Source of the DNA: Halorubrum trapanicum
GTDB lineage: Archaea > Halobacteriota > Halobacteria > Halobacteriales > Haloferacaceae
Direction of reading: 5' to 3'
DNA length: 64,000 bases
Assembly (NCBI RefSeq): GCF_017873555.1
Contig: NZ_JAGGKE010000004.1
Coordinates: forward strand, 1 to 64,000
The first letter of the stretch is position 1; every line of letters begins with the position of its first letter. The position numbers and the translations under genes are program-made. This document shows, in pieces, positions 51,874-59,877 of the stretch. Below the pieces are notes generated by a model. That model ran no database searches. It had not been told where the DNA came from and saw only the letters and a program-made list of their open reading frames with translations.

Positions 51874-52934
51874 GAGGACTCACCCCCGGCCGCGGCGCTC
51901 GGCACGGTTCCGGTGCGGTCGAGGAACACGTCTTCGAGGTCGGGCTGAACCGTCCGGATGTCCGAGACGGTGACCCCGGCCGCGCGGAGCGCGTCGGTCA
52001 GGTCGTAGATCCGGTCGCCGCCCGCGACGACCGTCACCGCGGGCGGGTGCGCGTCGCGGTCGACGTCGACGACCTCGAACGCCTCGCGGAGACCCGCGAC
52101 CGTCTCCCGATCGAGGTCCGGACTCGCCACGCGGACGACGTCGCGGTCGGTCCCGCCGAGCAGCGCCTCGACGGTGTCGTCCGCGACGACCCGCCCGTTC
52201 GACAGCATCACGACCCGGTCGCACACCGCCTCGATCGTCGTCATGTCGTGGCTGCTGACGACGATGGTGAGCCCCTCCTCGGCCGCGAGCCGGCGCAGCT
52301 CCGCCCGGAGCGTCCGCGCGCTCTCGACGTCGAGTCCCAGCGTCGGCTCGTCGAGGAAGACCAGCTCGGCGCCGCCCGCAAGCACGCTCGCCAGCGACAC
52401 CTTCTGTTTCATGCCGCGAGAGAGGTCTCGAACCGGCGTGTCCGCCTTGTCGGCCAGATCGAGCCGATCGAGCAGGCGGTCGTGCCGCGCCGCCACCGAG
52501 TCGGGGTCGACCCCGCTTATCGTCGCGAAGTAGCGGAGGTTCTCCCGGACGGTGAGCCGCCAGTAGTCGTTTCGCGCGCCCTCAAGCATCGCGTCCACGT
52601 CGGCGTACGCCGCCCGCCGGCCGTCGCGCACGTCGGTGCCGAACACCCGCACCGACCCCGCGTCGGGGATCACGATCCCCAGCGCGCACTTGATCAGCGT
52701 CGTCTTGCCCGCGCCGTTCGGCCCGAGGAGGCCGACGACCGACCCGCGCTCGACGGTGAGGCTCACGTCGTCGACCGCGGTCACCGCGTCGTCGCCGTCG
52801 CCGAACCGCTTCGTGAGTCCCTCGACCGCGAGGGCCGGGGGAGGGGATCGCTCCGGTGTCGACTCGTCGCGTGCCGCGTCCGTGTCGTCGCGCTCGCGGG
52901 GACCACCGCGCGCGCTCGTCGCGCTCCGTGCCAT
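51870..52934 (-). CDS. ABC transporter ATP-binding protein
   Basis: A 354-residue ATPase. An acidic 35-residue extension precedes the nucleotide-binding domain. Walker A is GLLGPNGAGKTTLIKC near residue 75, the signature is DLSRGMKQKVSLAS near 170, Walker B is LVFLDEPTLGLDVES, and the switch histidine is in VSSHDMTTIEAVC. The C-terminal 90 residues form the accessory domain of drug-exporter ATPases (DVVRVASPDLDRETVAGLRE). It works with the adjacent permease. Confidence 0.93.
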   Translation of the reverse strand: MARSATSARGGPRERDDTDAARDESTPERSPPPALAVEGLTKRFGDGDDAVTAVDDVSLTVERGSVVGLLGPNGAGKTTLIKCALGIVIPDAGSVRVFGTDVRDGRRAAYADVDAMLEGARNDYWRLTVRENLRYFATISGVDPDSVAARHDRLLDRLDLADKADTPVRDLSRGMKQKVSLASVLAGGAELVFLDEPTLGLDVESARTLRAELRRLAAEEGLTIVVSSHDMTTIEAVCDRVVMLSNGRVVADDTVEALLGGTDRDVVRVASPDLDRETVAGLREAFEVVDVDRDAHPPAVTVVAGGDRIYDLTDALRAAGVTVSDIRTVQPDLEDVFLDRTGTVPSAAAGGESS

Positions 52935-53006
52935 CGCCTCCCGGTACGCGCCGACGGGGGATATATCCGCGCTCGCCGGCGACGGCGGACGGCGCCCGGC
53001 GACGCG

Positions 53007-53951
53007 TTACCCGCCGTCGGCGCGGACCGACGGCGTCGCCGCGCGGTCGGCGCGGGCGATCCGGTCGTGCTCGGCGGGCGGTGTCGCGGCGCGGTCGGGG
53101 TGGAGACACGCGAACAGCGCCTCCAGCGAGTCGACGAGCCGGTGGCTCGGGCGGTTGAACAGGCCGTTGCCGTCGACCGCGTAGGCGCGGTCGTCGGCGA
53201 CCGCGCGCAGCTCGTCGAAGCCGGGGCGGGCGGCGAGGTCGGCGACCGCGTCGCGGGCGCGCTCGCGGTCGAACCCGCAGGGCGCGACGACGAGCACCTC
53301 GGGGTCGGCCGCGCGGACGTCGTCCCACGCGACCGGCTCGGAGGGACCCTCGGGCTGGAAGGAGGGGTCGCCGCCCGCGAGTTCGACCATGTCGCGCACC
53401 CAGTGGCCCGCCCGGATCGGCGGGTCCGTCCAGTCGAGGACCGCGGTTCGGGGGCGGCCCTCGGCGGCGACCGCGCGCTCGGCACGCTCGCGGACCGCGT
53501 CGACGCGCTCGCGGCAGTCGGCGCGGAGGGCGCTCGCGGCCGCGGCTTCCCCGACCGCCTCGCCGATCCGCACCACGTCGTCGAGGGCGTCAGCGAAGGA
53601 GTGCGGGTCGCAGGCGAGCACGTCCGGTTCGGGGTCGAGGCGCGCGGCGGCCGCGCGGACCTCGCTCGCGTCGACCGCGCAGACGTCGCAGGTCGCCTGC
53701 GTGACGAGTAGGTCGGGTTCGAGGGCCGCGAGTCGCTCCTCGTCGAGTTCGTAGACGGCGCCGTCGACCTCGCGCATCTGCTCGTCGATGTCGGCGGCCG
53801 AGCGGTCCGCGTGGTCGACGACCGTGCTCGTCAGCGTCGGTCGCTCGCGGGCGGCCGGCGGGTGGTCGCAGCTGTGCGACACGCCGACCGGCTCGACGCC
53901 GAGCGCGAACAGCGTTTCCGTGGCGGAGGGCAGCAGGGAGGCGACGCGCAT
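53007..53951 (-). CDS. BtuF-like cobalamin-binding-fold protein
   Basis: A 314-residue helical-backbone binding protein of the BtuF type. It opens RVASLLPSATETLFALGVEP with SHSCDHPP, and includes LEPDLLVTQATCDVCAVD and VLDWTDPPIRAGHWVRDMVE. There is no signal peptide or lipobox, so it probably acts in the cytoplasm, unlike transporter-linked BtuF. It may bind a corrinoid or another metal chelate. No transport genes adjoin it; the ABC pair upstream is of the exporter type. Confidence 0.85.
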   Translation of the reverse strand: MRVASLLPSATETLFALGVEPVGVSHSCDHPPAARERPTLTSTVVDHADRSAADIDEQMREVDGAVYELDEERLAALEPDLLVTQATCDVCAVDASEVRAAAARLDPEPDVLACDPHSFADALDDVVRIGEAVGEAAAASALRADCRERVDAVRERAERAVAAEGRPRTAVLDWTDPPIRAGHWVRDMVELAGGDPSFQPEGPSEPVAWDDVRAADPEVLVVAPCGFDRERARDAVADLAARPGFDELRAVADDRAYAVDGNGLFNRPSHRLVDSLEALFACLHPDRAATPPAEHDRIARADRAATPSVRADGG

Positions 53952-54092
53952 GGGCGGACCAAGGCGCTCGGCCGACTAAAGTGAGGGGTCCCGCGCGGCG
54001 GGGTCAGGCGTGACGGCGGCGTCCGGCGGGGGCCGGCGCGGCGACGGGGTCAGGCGTGGCGACGGCGTCCGGCGCGGCGACGAGGGGCGGCG

Positions 54093-55127
54093 CTACGCGG
54101 GCGACTCCCCCGGCGCGCTCGGCGCGAACCAGTAGCCGTAGCCGAACGGCACGAGACCGGTGACCACGCCGAAGGCCACCGCGAGCGGCCCGAATATCAG
54201 CCCGACGACCCCGAGCGCGCCCGCGATCGCCGCCGTGGCGAGCAGTCCGATACCGACCGTCACGCCGGCGAGCGCGAGCCACCGTCGTTGGGCGGCGAGC
54301 ACGCCGGCGACGACGCCGGACGCGACGACGGCCGCGCTCGCGGGACCGGTGACGAACCGGGAGGGCGACCCGCTCTCGAACAGCGCGGTGCCGACGAGCG
54401 CGACCGGGAGCGCGAACGCGGCGACCGCGGCGGCCCGGCGCGCGGTCAGGAGGCGGTCGCGCGTCGGCTCGCGGTAGCGGTACGCGAGGAGACCGAGCGC
54501 GACCGCGACGTACCCCCGCCCGACCGGCGTGAGGGCGAAGCCGAGGGCGGCGCCCGCGATCTGGACGAGGACGGCGGCCTCGTTTTCGAGCGCGACGGCG
54601 TAGTACGCACCGTCCCGTTCGTACAGCCCCGGCCGGACGGTCGAGTCGGTCACGGTCCCCTCGTCGATGGCCGTCCGCACGCCGGGCGACGCCGCAGCCG
54701 CCGGGCGCGCAACCGCGTCGAACACCGTCTCGGGGTCGGTCTCGCCCATCTCGATCGTCGCGTTCGTCGTGTCGCCGCGCGTCGACAGCGACCACTCGTA
54801 GTAGGTCCCGTCGTACGCGACGTACGGGGAGTCGACGCCGTCGAGCGCGATGTCCAACTCGGGGGAGAGCGACCCCTCGAACGACCCGGTCGCGGCGGCG
54901 GTCCGGACCGGCCCCCGGTACTGGTCTTCGGTGCCCGAGAGGTGCTCGTCGAGGTCGGAGACGTTACGCGACGCGCTCGCGACCAGCGCCGGGTCGTCGC
55001 CGGGTTCGACGGCCGTCGCCTCGTAGGTGATCTCGGTCCCGTCGACCGTGGCGTGGAAGGCGAAGCTGAGACCGAGACCGACGACGAGGAGCGCGAGGAT
55101 CGCAAGGGTGCGGATGGAGGGAGACAC
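54093..55127 (-). CDS. Integral membrane protein, unknown function
   Basis: The likely start is GTG 55127, giving 344 residues that begin SPSIRTLAILALLVVGLGLS. Residues 30-180 form an extracellular domain with polar strands (DLDEHLSGTEDQYRGPVRTA; AYDGTYYEWSLSTRGDTTNA). After that come six or more hydrophobic helices from VQIAGAALGFALTPVGRGYV to the end. An N-terminal extension of 106 residues in the open frame is arginine-rich and antisense-like, and is excluded. No family is recognised. A short duplicated sequence (GGTCAGGCGTG units) lies downstream at 54001-54060. Confidence 0.75.
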   Translation of the reverse strand: MSPSIRTLAILALLVVGLGLSFAFHATVDGTEITYEATAVEPGDDPALVASASRNVSDLDEHLSGTEDQYRGPVRTAAATGSFEGSLSPELDIALDGVDSPYVAYDGTYYEWSLSTRGDTTNATIEMGETDPETVFDAVARPAAAASPGVRTAIDEGTVTDSTVRPGLYERDGAYYAVALENEAAVLVQIAGAALGFALTPVGRGYVAVALGLLAYRYREPTRDRLLTARRAAAVAAFALPVALVGTALFESGSPSRFVTGPASAAVVASGVVAGVLAAQRRWLALAGVTVGIGLLATAAIAGALGVVGLIFGPLAVAFGVVTGLVPFGYGYWFAPSAPGESPA

Positions 55128-55266
55128 GGGCGAGGATAACCGAAAAGCGACCGTAAAGCTGTGGGTCGGACGGCAGCGAAGACCGCGAGACCGCGCCGTC
55201 GCTCTCGGTCGTGGAGCGGCGCGCGATAGAAAGTCGGGGTTCGAGGCGGGGTCGCGCCCGACCGCG

Positions 55267-55440
55267 TCAGTCGTCGGCCGGGGCGCGCGGTTCGGCCGGG
55301 GGTTCGGCTTCCTCCGTCTCGCCCGCCGGCTCGTCGACCGCGTCGACATCGAGAAGTTCGTCGCGTTCGTCCGCCTCGTCGGCCCGGTGACGCGCCTGAA
55401 TCTCCGTCCACGTGCGCGCCTCGTCGTAATGATGGCACAT
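55267..55440 (-). CDS. Small haloarchaeal protein of MCHHY type
   Basis: A 57-residue protein from ATG 55440 beginning MCHHYDEARTWTEIQARHRA and ending in an acidic, Pro/Glu-rich tail. Very similar N-termini (MCHH followed by an aromatic residue and RTW) recur in haloarchaeal genomes as short proteins of unknown function. The Cys-His-His cluster could bind a metal. It lies between the membrane protein and the hairpin repeat. Confidence 0.75.
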   Translation of the reverse strand: MCHHYDEARTWTEIQARHRADEADERDELLDVDAVDEPAGETEEAEPPAEPRAPADD

Positions 55441-55617
55441 GACAACAGGCGACAAGGACTTTGGCGTACTAAAGGTTACGCCGATACCGTCGAAATCGAA
55501 CGTTTGAGAGGTTCTGTATTCGGTCCGTCAGAGTACGTCTCAACGGCGTCCGGTCCTGCGATGTCCGCTGACTCCGCGGCCGCTCGGGTATAAATCGGTG
55601 TCAGCAGATCGACGGCG

Positions 55618-56140
55618 ACTACCGCCAAAGCCCCAGCCGCTCGGCGATACGGGATCTGTGACTCCGTGGCGAACACCGCCAAAGCCCCAGCCGGGAGGGC
55701 GGCGCAGGCGACGGAAGCACCGGAACGAGTGAGCGGAGCGAACGAGTGAGGAGCACAGCGAGTGTGCGCCGCCCTCCCGGCTGCCCCTTTGAGTCCCGCA
55801 CAGCACCGCAACCGCACCTCACACCACCCCAGCCTCGTCGCGGGGGCCCGCGGCGCCCCCCCCCCCCCCCCCCCGGGGGTCCCCCGCCCCCCCCCCCCGC
55901 GGCCCCAGGGGCCCCAAGTGCCACCCGCCACCCGCCCCCCGCGGGGCCGCAGGCCCCCCCCCCCCCCCCCCCCACCCCCCCCACCCCCCCCCCCCGCCGG
56001 GGGGGGGGCGCGGGCGCCCCCCGCGACTCCCTCGCGCGTGCTGTCGCCGGCGGCTTCGCCGCCGGCTGTCAGAGAGACCTTCGGTCTCTCACTACTCGCG
56101 GCCGCCTTCGGCGGCCACTCGGAGGCACGCGCCAGCATTT
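55618..56140 (+). repeat. Hairpin repeat copy R4 with internal poly-C tract
   Basis: This is the longest plus-orientation copy. Block A (ACCGCCAAAGCCCCAGCC) occurs twice, near 55621 and 55674. A perfect 16-base stem, CCGGGAGGGCGGCGCA (55691-55706) with its complement at 55765-55780, encloses the 41-base core (55710-55750). Block B follows at 55781-55799 and block C at about 55799-55843. A poly-C/G tract then runs from about 55845 to 56022. Block D is at 56023-56041. Three hairpins (56046-56066, 56072-56090, 56100-56116) follow, then GCACGCGC (56125-56132), which pairs with 56034-56041. Bases 55441-55617 and 56141-56188 hold no gene. Confidence 0.85.
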
Positions 56141-56188
56141 AAAAATTGGTTCAGTAGAGTCAGCGCGGAAGACGGCTTTCGCGGCCGG

Positions 56189-57241
56189 TCAGGCGTCGCC
56201 GTGCGGCTTCACCAGCACCTTGATCGCCTCGCGCTCGTCCATCATCCGGTACCCCTCCGCGACCCCGTCGAGACCGACCGTCTCGGTGAAGATCGGTGCG
56301 GGGTCGAGCGTCCCCTGAAGCACGTCGGCCATCAGCTCCTCGGCGTACGCGCGGACCGGGGCGACGCCGCCCGCGAGCGTCACGTTTTGACCGAACATCC
56401 CGAACACGTCGAGTCCCTCGTCTTCGACGCCGTAGGGGACCCCGACGTACCCGATCGTGCCGCCGGGGCGGACGACGTCGATGGCGGTGTTCATCGCGCT
56501 CGCGGCGCCGACGCACTCCATCACGTGGTTCGGGCCGCCGTAGGTGAGTTCTCGAATTCGCTCGACGACGGCCTCGCCACGCTCGGAGACGGTCTCCGTG
56601 GCGCCGAACTCCGCGGCGAGTTCGAGCCGGTCCTCGTGGTGGCCGACCGCGATGATCCGCTCGGCGCCGATCCGGCGGGCCGCGAGGACGCCGCAGAGTC
56701 CGACCGCGCCGTCGCCGATGACGGCCACGGTCGACCCCGCCTCGACGCCCGCGCTGACGGCCGCGTGGTGGCCGGTGCCCAGCACGTCGGTCAGGGGGAG
56801 CAGCGAGCGGAGCGTCTCCTCGTCGTCCGCGTGGCGGTCGGGGACGCGGACGAGCGTGCCGTCGGCGTGGGTCGACCGGACGTACTCGCCCTGGCCGCCG
56901 CCGTTGTCGCCGCCCCACGAGTCGCCGTGCTCACAGGAGGTGTGGAGTCCCTTCCGGCAGAACTCGCACTCCCCACAGGAGATTGCGAACGGGGCGAGCA
57001 CGCGGTCGCCGGGGTCGACGGAGGTCACGTCGTCGCCCACCTCTTCGACGATCCCCATCGGCTCGTGGCCGACCGGGGATCCCGCGTCGCGGTCGCTGTC
57101 CCCGCGGTAGAACCAGAGGTCGGAGCCGCAGATCGCGGTGTGGGTCACGCGGACGATCGCGTCGGTCGGAGACTCGATCTCGGGGCGGGGTCGCTCTTCG
57201 ACGCCGATCTCGCCGGGTCCGTTGAAAACGGCTGCGCGCAT
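56189..57241 (-). CDS. Zinc-dependent medium-chain alcohol dehydrogenase
   Basis: A 350-residue MDR-family dehydrogenase. The catalytic zinc site includes CGSDLWFYRGD and GHEPMGIVEEVGDDV. The structural zinc loop has the four cysteines of CGECEFCRKGLHTSC. The Rossmann motif is VAVIGDGAVGLCGVLAARR. The substrate is probably an alcohol or a glutathione-independent aldehyde; it cannot be fixed from sequence. The start is ATG 57241. It directly follows repeat R4 and is downstream of, on the same strand as, the BASS transporter. Confidence 0.92.
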   Translation of the reverse strand: MRAAVFNGPGEIGVEERPRPEIESPTDAIVRVTHTAICGSDLWFYRGDSDRDAGSPVGHEPMGIVEEVGDDVTSVDPGDRVLAPFAISCGECEFCRKGLHTSCEHGDSWGGDNGGGQGEYVRSTHADGTLVRVPDRHADDEETLRSLLPLTDVLGTGHHAAVSAGVEAGSTVAVIGDGAVGLCGVLAARRIGAERIIAVGHHEDRLELAAEFGATETVSERGEAVVERIRELTYGGPNHVMECVGAASAMNTAIDVVRPGGTIGYVGVPYGVEDEGLDVFGMFGQNVTLAGGVAPVRAYAEELMADVLQGTLDPAPIFTETVGLDGVAEGYRMMDEREAIKVLVKPHGDA

Positions 57242-57293
57242 GGGATCCGCTACCGGCGCGCGTCACAAAAGGCCGCGGGTCGGGCGTGAAGAC

Positions 57294-58280
57294 TCAGTCC
57301 GCGCCGACCGAGGGGTCGTACTCGGAGATCGGCTCGCCGTCGATCCGGGTGAAAAGCGTCGCCAGCGCCGGGCCGCTCACGTTGTGCCAGACGCTGAACA
57401 GCGCCGGGATCAGCGCCGCGATGGGATCGAAGAAGGCGGTCGCGAGCGCGACGGCCAACCCGCTGTTCTGGAGACCGACCTCGAACGCGCACGCCCGGGC
57501 GCGGTCCTCCGCCATCCCGGTCAGCTTCCCGACTCCGTAGCCCGCGCCGAGACCGAGCCCGTTGTGGAGGACGACGGCGACGGCGACCAGCCCGCCCGCG
57601 GTGAGGATGTTCTCGACGTTGAGACCGACGACCGCGGCCACGATGGCGACGATGGCGATCACGCTGATCGCGGGGAACACGGAGAGACCGACCTTCGCCG
57701 CGGTCGGCGCGTAGCGGTCGAGGAGGAGCCGGAGCGCGAGTCCCGCCACGACCGGGACGAGCACGACCCAGATGATCGTCTCCGACAGCTGCGCGAAGGT
57801 GACCGAGATCTGTTCGCCGGCGAGCGCGACGATCCACGCCGGCATCACGAGCGGGGCGGCGATCGTCGTCACCGTCGTGATCGTCACCGACAGCGCCACG
57901 TCGCCGCGTCCGAGGTAGGTCATCACGTTCGAGGCGGTCCCGCCCGGCGCCGCGCCGACGAGGATCAGCCCGATCCCGACCTCCCACGGAAGTCCGAGGA
58001 CGACGACGAGCGCGTACGCCAGCGTCGGCATGACGAGCCACTGCGCCGCAGCGCCGATCGCCACGTCTCGCGGGCGCTCGACGATGCGTCTGAAGTCCTC
58101 GGGCGTGAGCGTCAGCCCCATCCCGAGCATGATCACCCCGAGCAGCGGCGTGATGTAGTCGCCGATCGGCGTGAACGCCGACGGCGAGTACAGCGCGGCC
58201 GCGGAGGCGACGAGGACCCAGAGGACGAAGTACTTGCTCGTGAACTCACCAACCCGTTCGAGCCGGTCCAGTGCGGTCAT
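57294..58280 (-). CDS. Bile acid:sodium symporter (BASS) family transporter
   Basis: A 328-residue membrane protein with about nine or ten helices. Family motifs include PLLGVIMLGMGLTLTPEDF, the crossover segment LILVGAAPGGTASNVMTYLG, and FEVGLQNSGLAVALATAFFD near the C-terminus. Prokaryotic members import organic anions such as pantoate, pyruvate-type acids or sterols with sodium. The substrate is unknown. The gene lies 52 bases before the alcohol dehydrogenase gene on the same strand. Confidence 0.9.
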   Translation of the reverse strand: MTALDRLERVGEFTSKYFVLWVLVASAAALYSPSAFTPIGDYITPLLGVIMLGMGLTLTPEDFRRIVERPRDVAIGAAAQWLVMPTLAYALVVVLGLPWEVGIGLILVGAAPGGTASNVMTYLGRGDVALSVTITTVTTIAAPLVMPAWIVALAGEQISVTFAQLSETIIWVVLVPVVAGLALRLLLDRYAPTAAKVGLSVFPAISVIAIVAIVAAVVGLNVENILTAGGLVAVAVVLHNGLGLGAGYGVGKLTGMAEDRARACAFEVGLQNSGLAVALATAFFDPIAALIPALFSVWHNVSGPALATLFTRIDGEPISEYDPSVGAD

Positions 58281-58377
58281 CCCGTCGGCGTTCTCGCGAC
58301 CGACTGAAAGGGACTACAGTTCGGGCAATGTTCTCCGTCCCGCGGTATCGTCCGCACTTGCCGGATCGCCGTCGCGG

Positions 58378-59583
58378 TCAGTCGTCGCCGTCGGCTGTCG
58401 GCGGCGTGTCGTCGTCGGCTGTCGGCGTCGGCGTGTCGTCGTCGGCTGTCGGCGGCGTGTCGTCGTCGGGGGCGACGAGGTCGTCACTCGCGGGGACCCC
58501 CGCCGTCTCCTCAACGCGCTCGAATAGGATCCGAACGACCTGCCCCTCGCCACTCGACTCGAAGGAGAGGTCGGCCTCGGAGCGGTCGACGACCCACTGA
58601 ACGAGCCACAGGCCCAGCCCGTCGGTGTGACGCATCGAGGTCTCGTAGCCGCGCCGGATCGTCTCGACGGTCTCCGCCGGGATCCCCGGCCCGTCGTCGG
58701 CGACGCGGAGCGCGACGCCGTCGTCCACCCGGCAGATCGACACCGAGACCCGCGGCGCGTCGTCGCCGCCGTGGACCACCGCGTTCTCGATCACCTCCGA
58801 GGCGACGGCTTCGGTGAGGGGGTGCGCCCGGACCCGGCACGTCTCCGCGGCGGGAGCGTCGAACTCGGCGTCGGGATGTTCGGTCCCGAGCCGCTCTATC
58901 GCGCCGTCGACGACCTCGACGAGGTCCATCTCCGCCTCCACGTCGCCGGGACCGTCGGGACCCTCGGAGCCGATCACCGCGCCGATGTGGCGGGCGTGCT
59001 CGCTGACCGACAGCAGCCGGTCGACGTTCTCTTCCACGACGGCGGCGCTCTCCTCGCCGTCGTCGACGCGCTCGGCGAGGAGTTCGACTCGCCCGCTGAC
59101 GACCGTCATTGCGTTCCGGATGTTGTGACGGAGCACGCGGTTCAACACCGTGAGCTGGGCGTTCGCCCGCTCGACCTGGTCCTGCGCGCGCTGCTGGCGC
59201 GCGTCGGTCAGCCCGAACGCGAGTCCGAACACCGACCCGATCGACGCCGCGCCGGCGATGACGACGACCGGTCCCTCCGGCGGCGGGCCTTGGCTCATCT
59301 CGTAGGTGACGAAAAGCAGCGCGACCGCGCCGAGCGTCAGCGCTCCCAGCGCGCTCCATCCGGTGACGCGGAGGGTGTACGCCGGCGAGATCGGCGAGCG
59401 AGCGACGGGGACCGTCGCGGCGACGACGAGCGCGCTACAGGCGATGGGGACCACCGCGCCGCTCACGATCGCGACGGGGTCGGTCATCGCCGACAGCGAG
59501 ACCAGGTGATACGCGAGCGGGACGAGACCCACGGCCGCGAGCAGCCCGAGTTCCGCGGCGTTTCGGAGCCGTGTGGTCCGCAT
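58378..59583 (-). CDS. Membrane sensor histidine kinase
   Basis: A 401-residue kinase. Four or five hydrophobic helices cover residues 10-135 (GLLAAVGLVPLAYHLVSLSA; GPVVVIAGAASIGSVFGLAF). The H-box is LNRVLRHNIRNAMTVVSGRV near residue 150. The N-box is SEVIENAVVHGGDD, and the G-boxes are VADDGPGIPAE and HTDGLGLWLVQWVVD. The C-terminal tail repeats DDDTPPTADDDTPTPTADDD. No response regulator is adjacent. The small or absent extracellular domain suggests sensing inside the membrane. Confidence 0.9.
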   Translation of the reverse strand: MRTTRLRNAAELGLLAAVGLVPLAYHLVSLSAMTDPVAIVSGAVVPIACSALVVAATVPVARSPISPAYTLRVTGWSALGALTLGAVALLFVTYEMSQGPPPEGPVVVIAGAASIGSVFGLAFGLTDARQQRAQDQVERANAQLTVLNRVLRHNIRNAMTVVSGRVELLAERVDDGEESAAVVEENVDRLLSVSEHARHIGAVIGSEGPDGPGDVEAEMDLVEVVDGAIERLGTEHPDAEFDAPAAETCRVRAHPLTEAVASEVIENAVVHGGDDAPRVSVSICRVDDGVALRVADDGPGIPAETVETIRRGYETSMRHTDGLGLWLVQWVVDRSEADLSFESSGEGQVVRILFERVEETAGVPASDDLVAPDDDTPPTADDDTPTPTADDDTPPTADGDD

Positions 59584-59785
59584 TGATCTCCCGGTCTCCG
59601 TCGCTGGAAGTTAACCGTTTGCGACGCGGTATCAACTCGAAGAATCGGGGGCGACAAGCCGGGACGCGGGATCGGCGACGAGAACGCCGGGAGACGCCGC
59701 GAACCGCGTTCGACGGGTCGCGGGCCCGCGGATACGTTTTCCATCTTTGAAATTATCCTCGAGTGGGAGAAAATAACGCTTAAAT

Positions 59786-59877
59786 CGACCGGTCGGCCAC
59801 CCGCCGATCGAACGATGACGCGGAGACGAGAGGGCGGTGCCGCGACGGACCGATCGGGACGGAGCGCCGAGCCGTGA
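59786..59877 (+). other. Promoter and 20-codon leader frame ahead of the secretion ATPase
   Basis: CGCTTAAATCG at about 59788-59798 is TATA-like, 25 bases before an ATG at 59815. That ATG opens a 20-residue frame (MTRRREGGAATDRSGRSAEP) whose TGA at 59875-59877 overlaps the GTG start of the secretion ATPase. It may be a leader peptide that delivers ribosomes to the ATPase start, or simply the 5' leader. Confidence 0.45.

Noticed and set aside
54093-55445. N-terminal 106-residue extension of the membrane protein at 54.1-55.1 kb
   Set aside because: It is arginine-rich, overlaps the MCHHY small gene in another frame and lacks family-like features; GTG 55127 directly precedes the first membrane helix.
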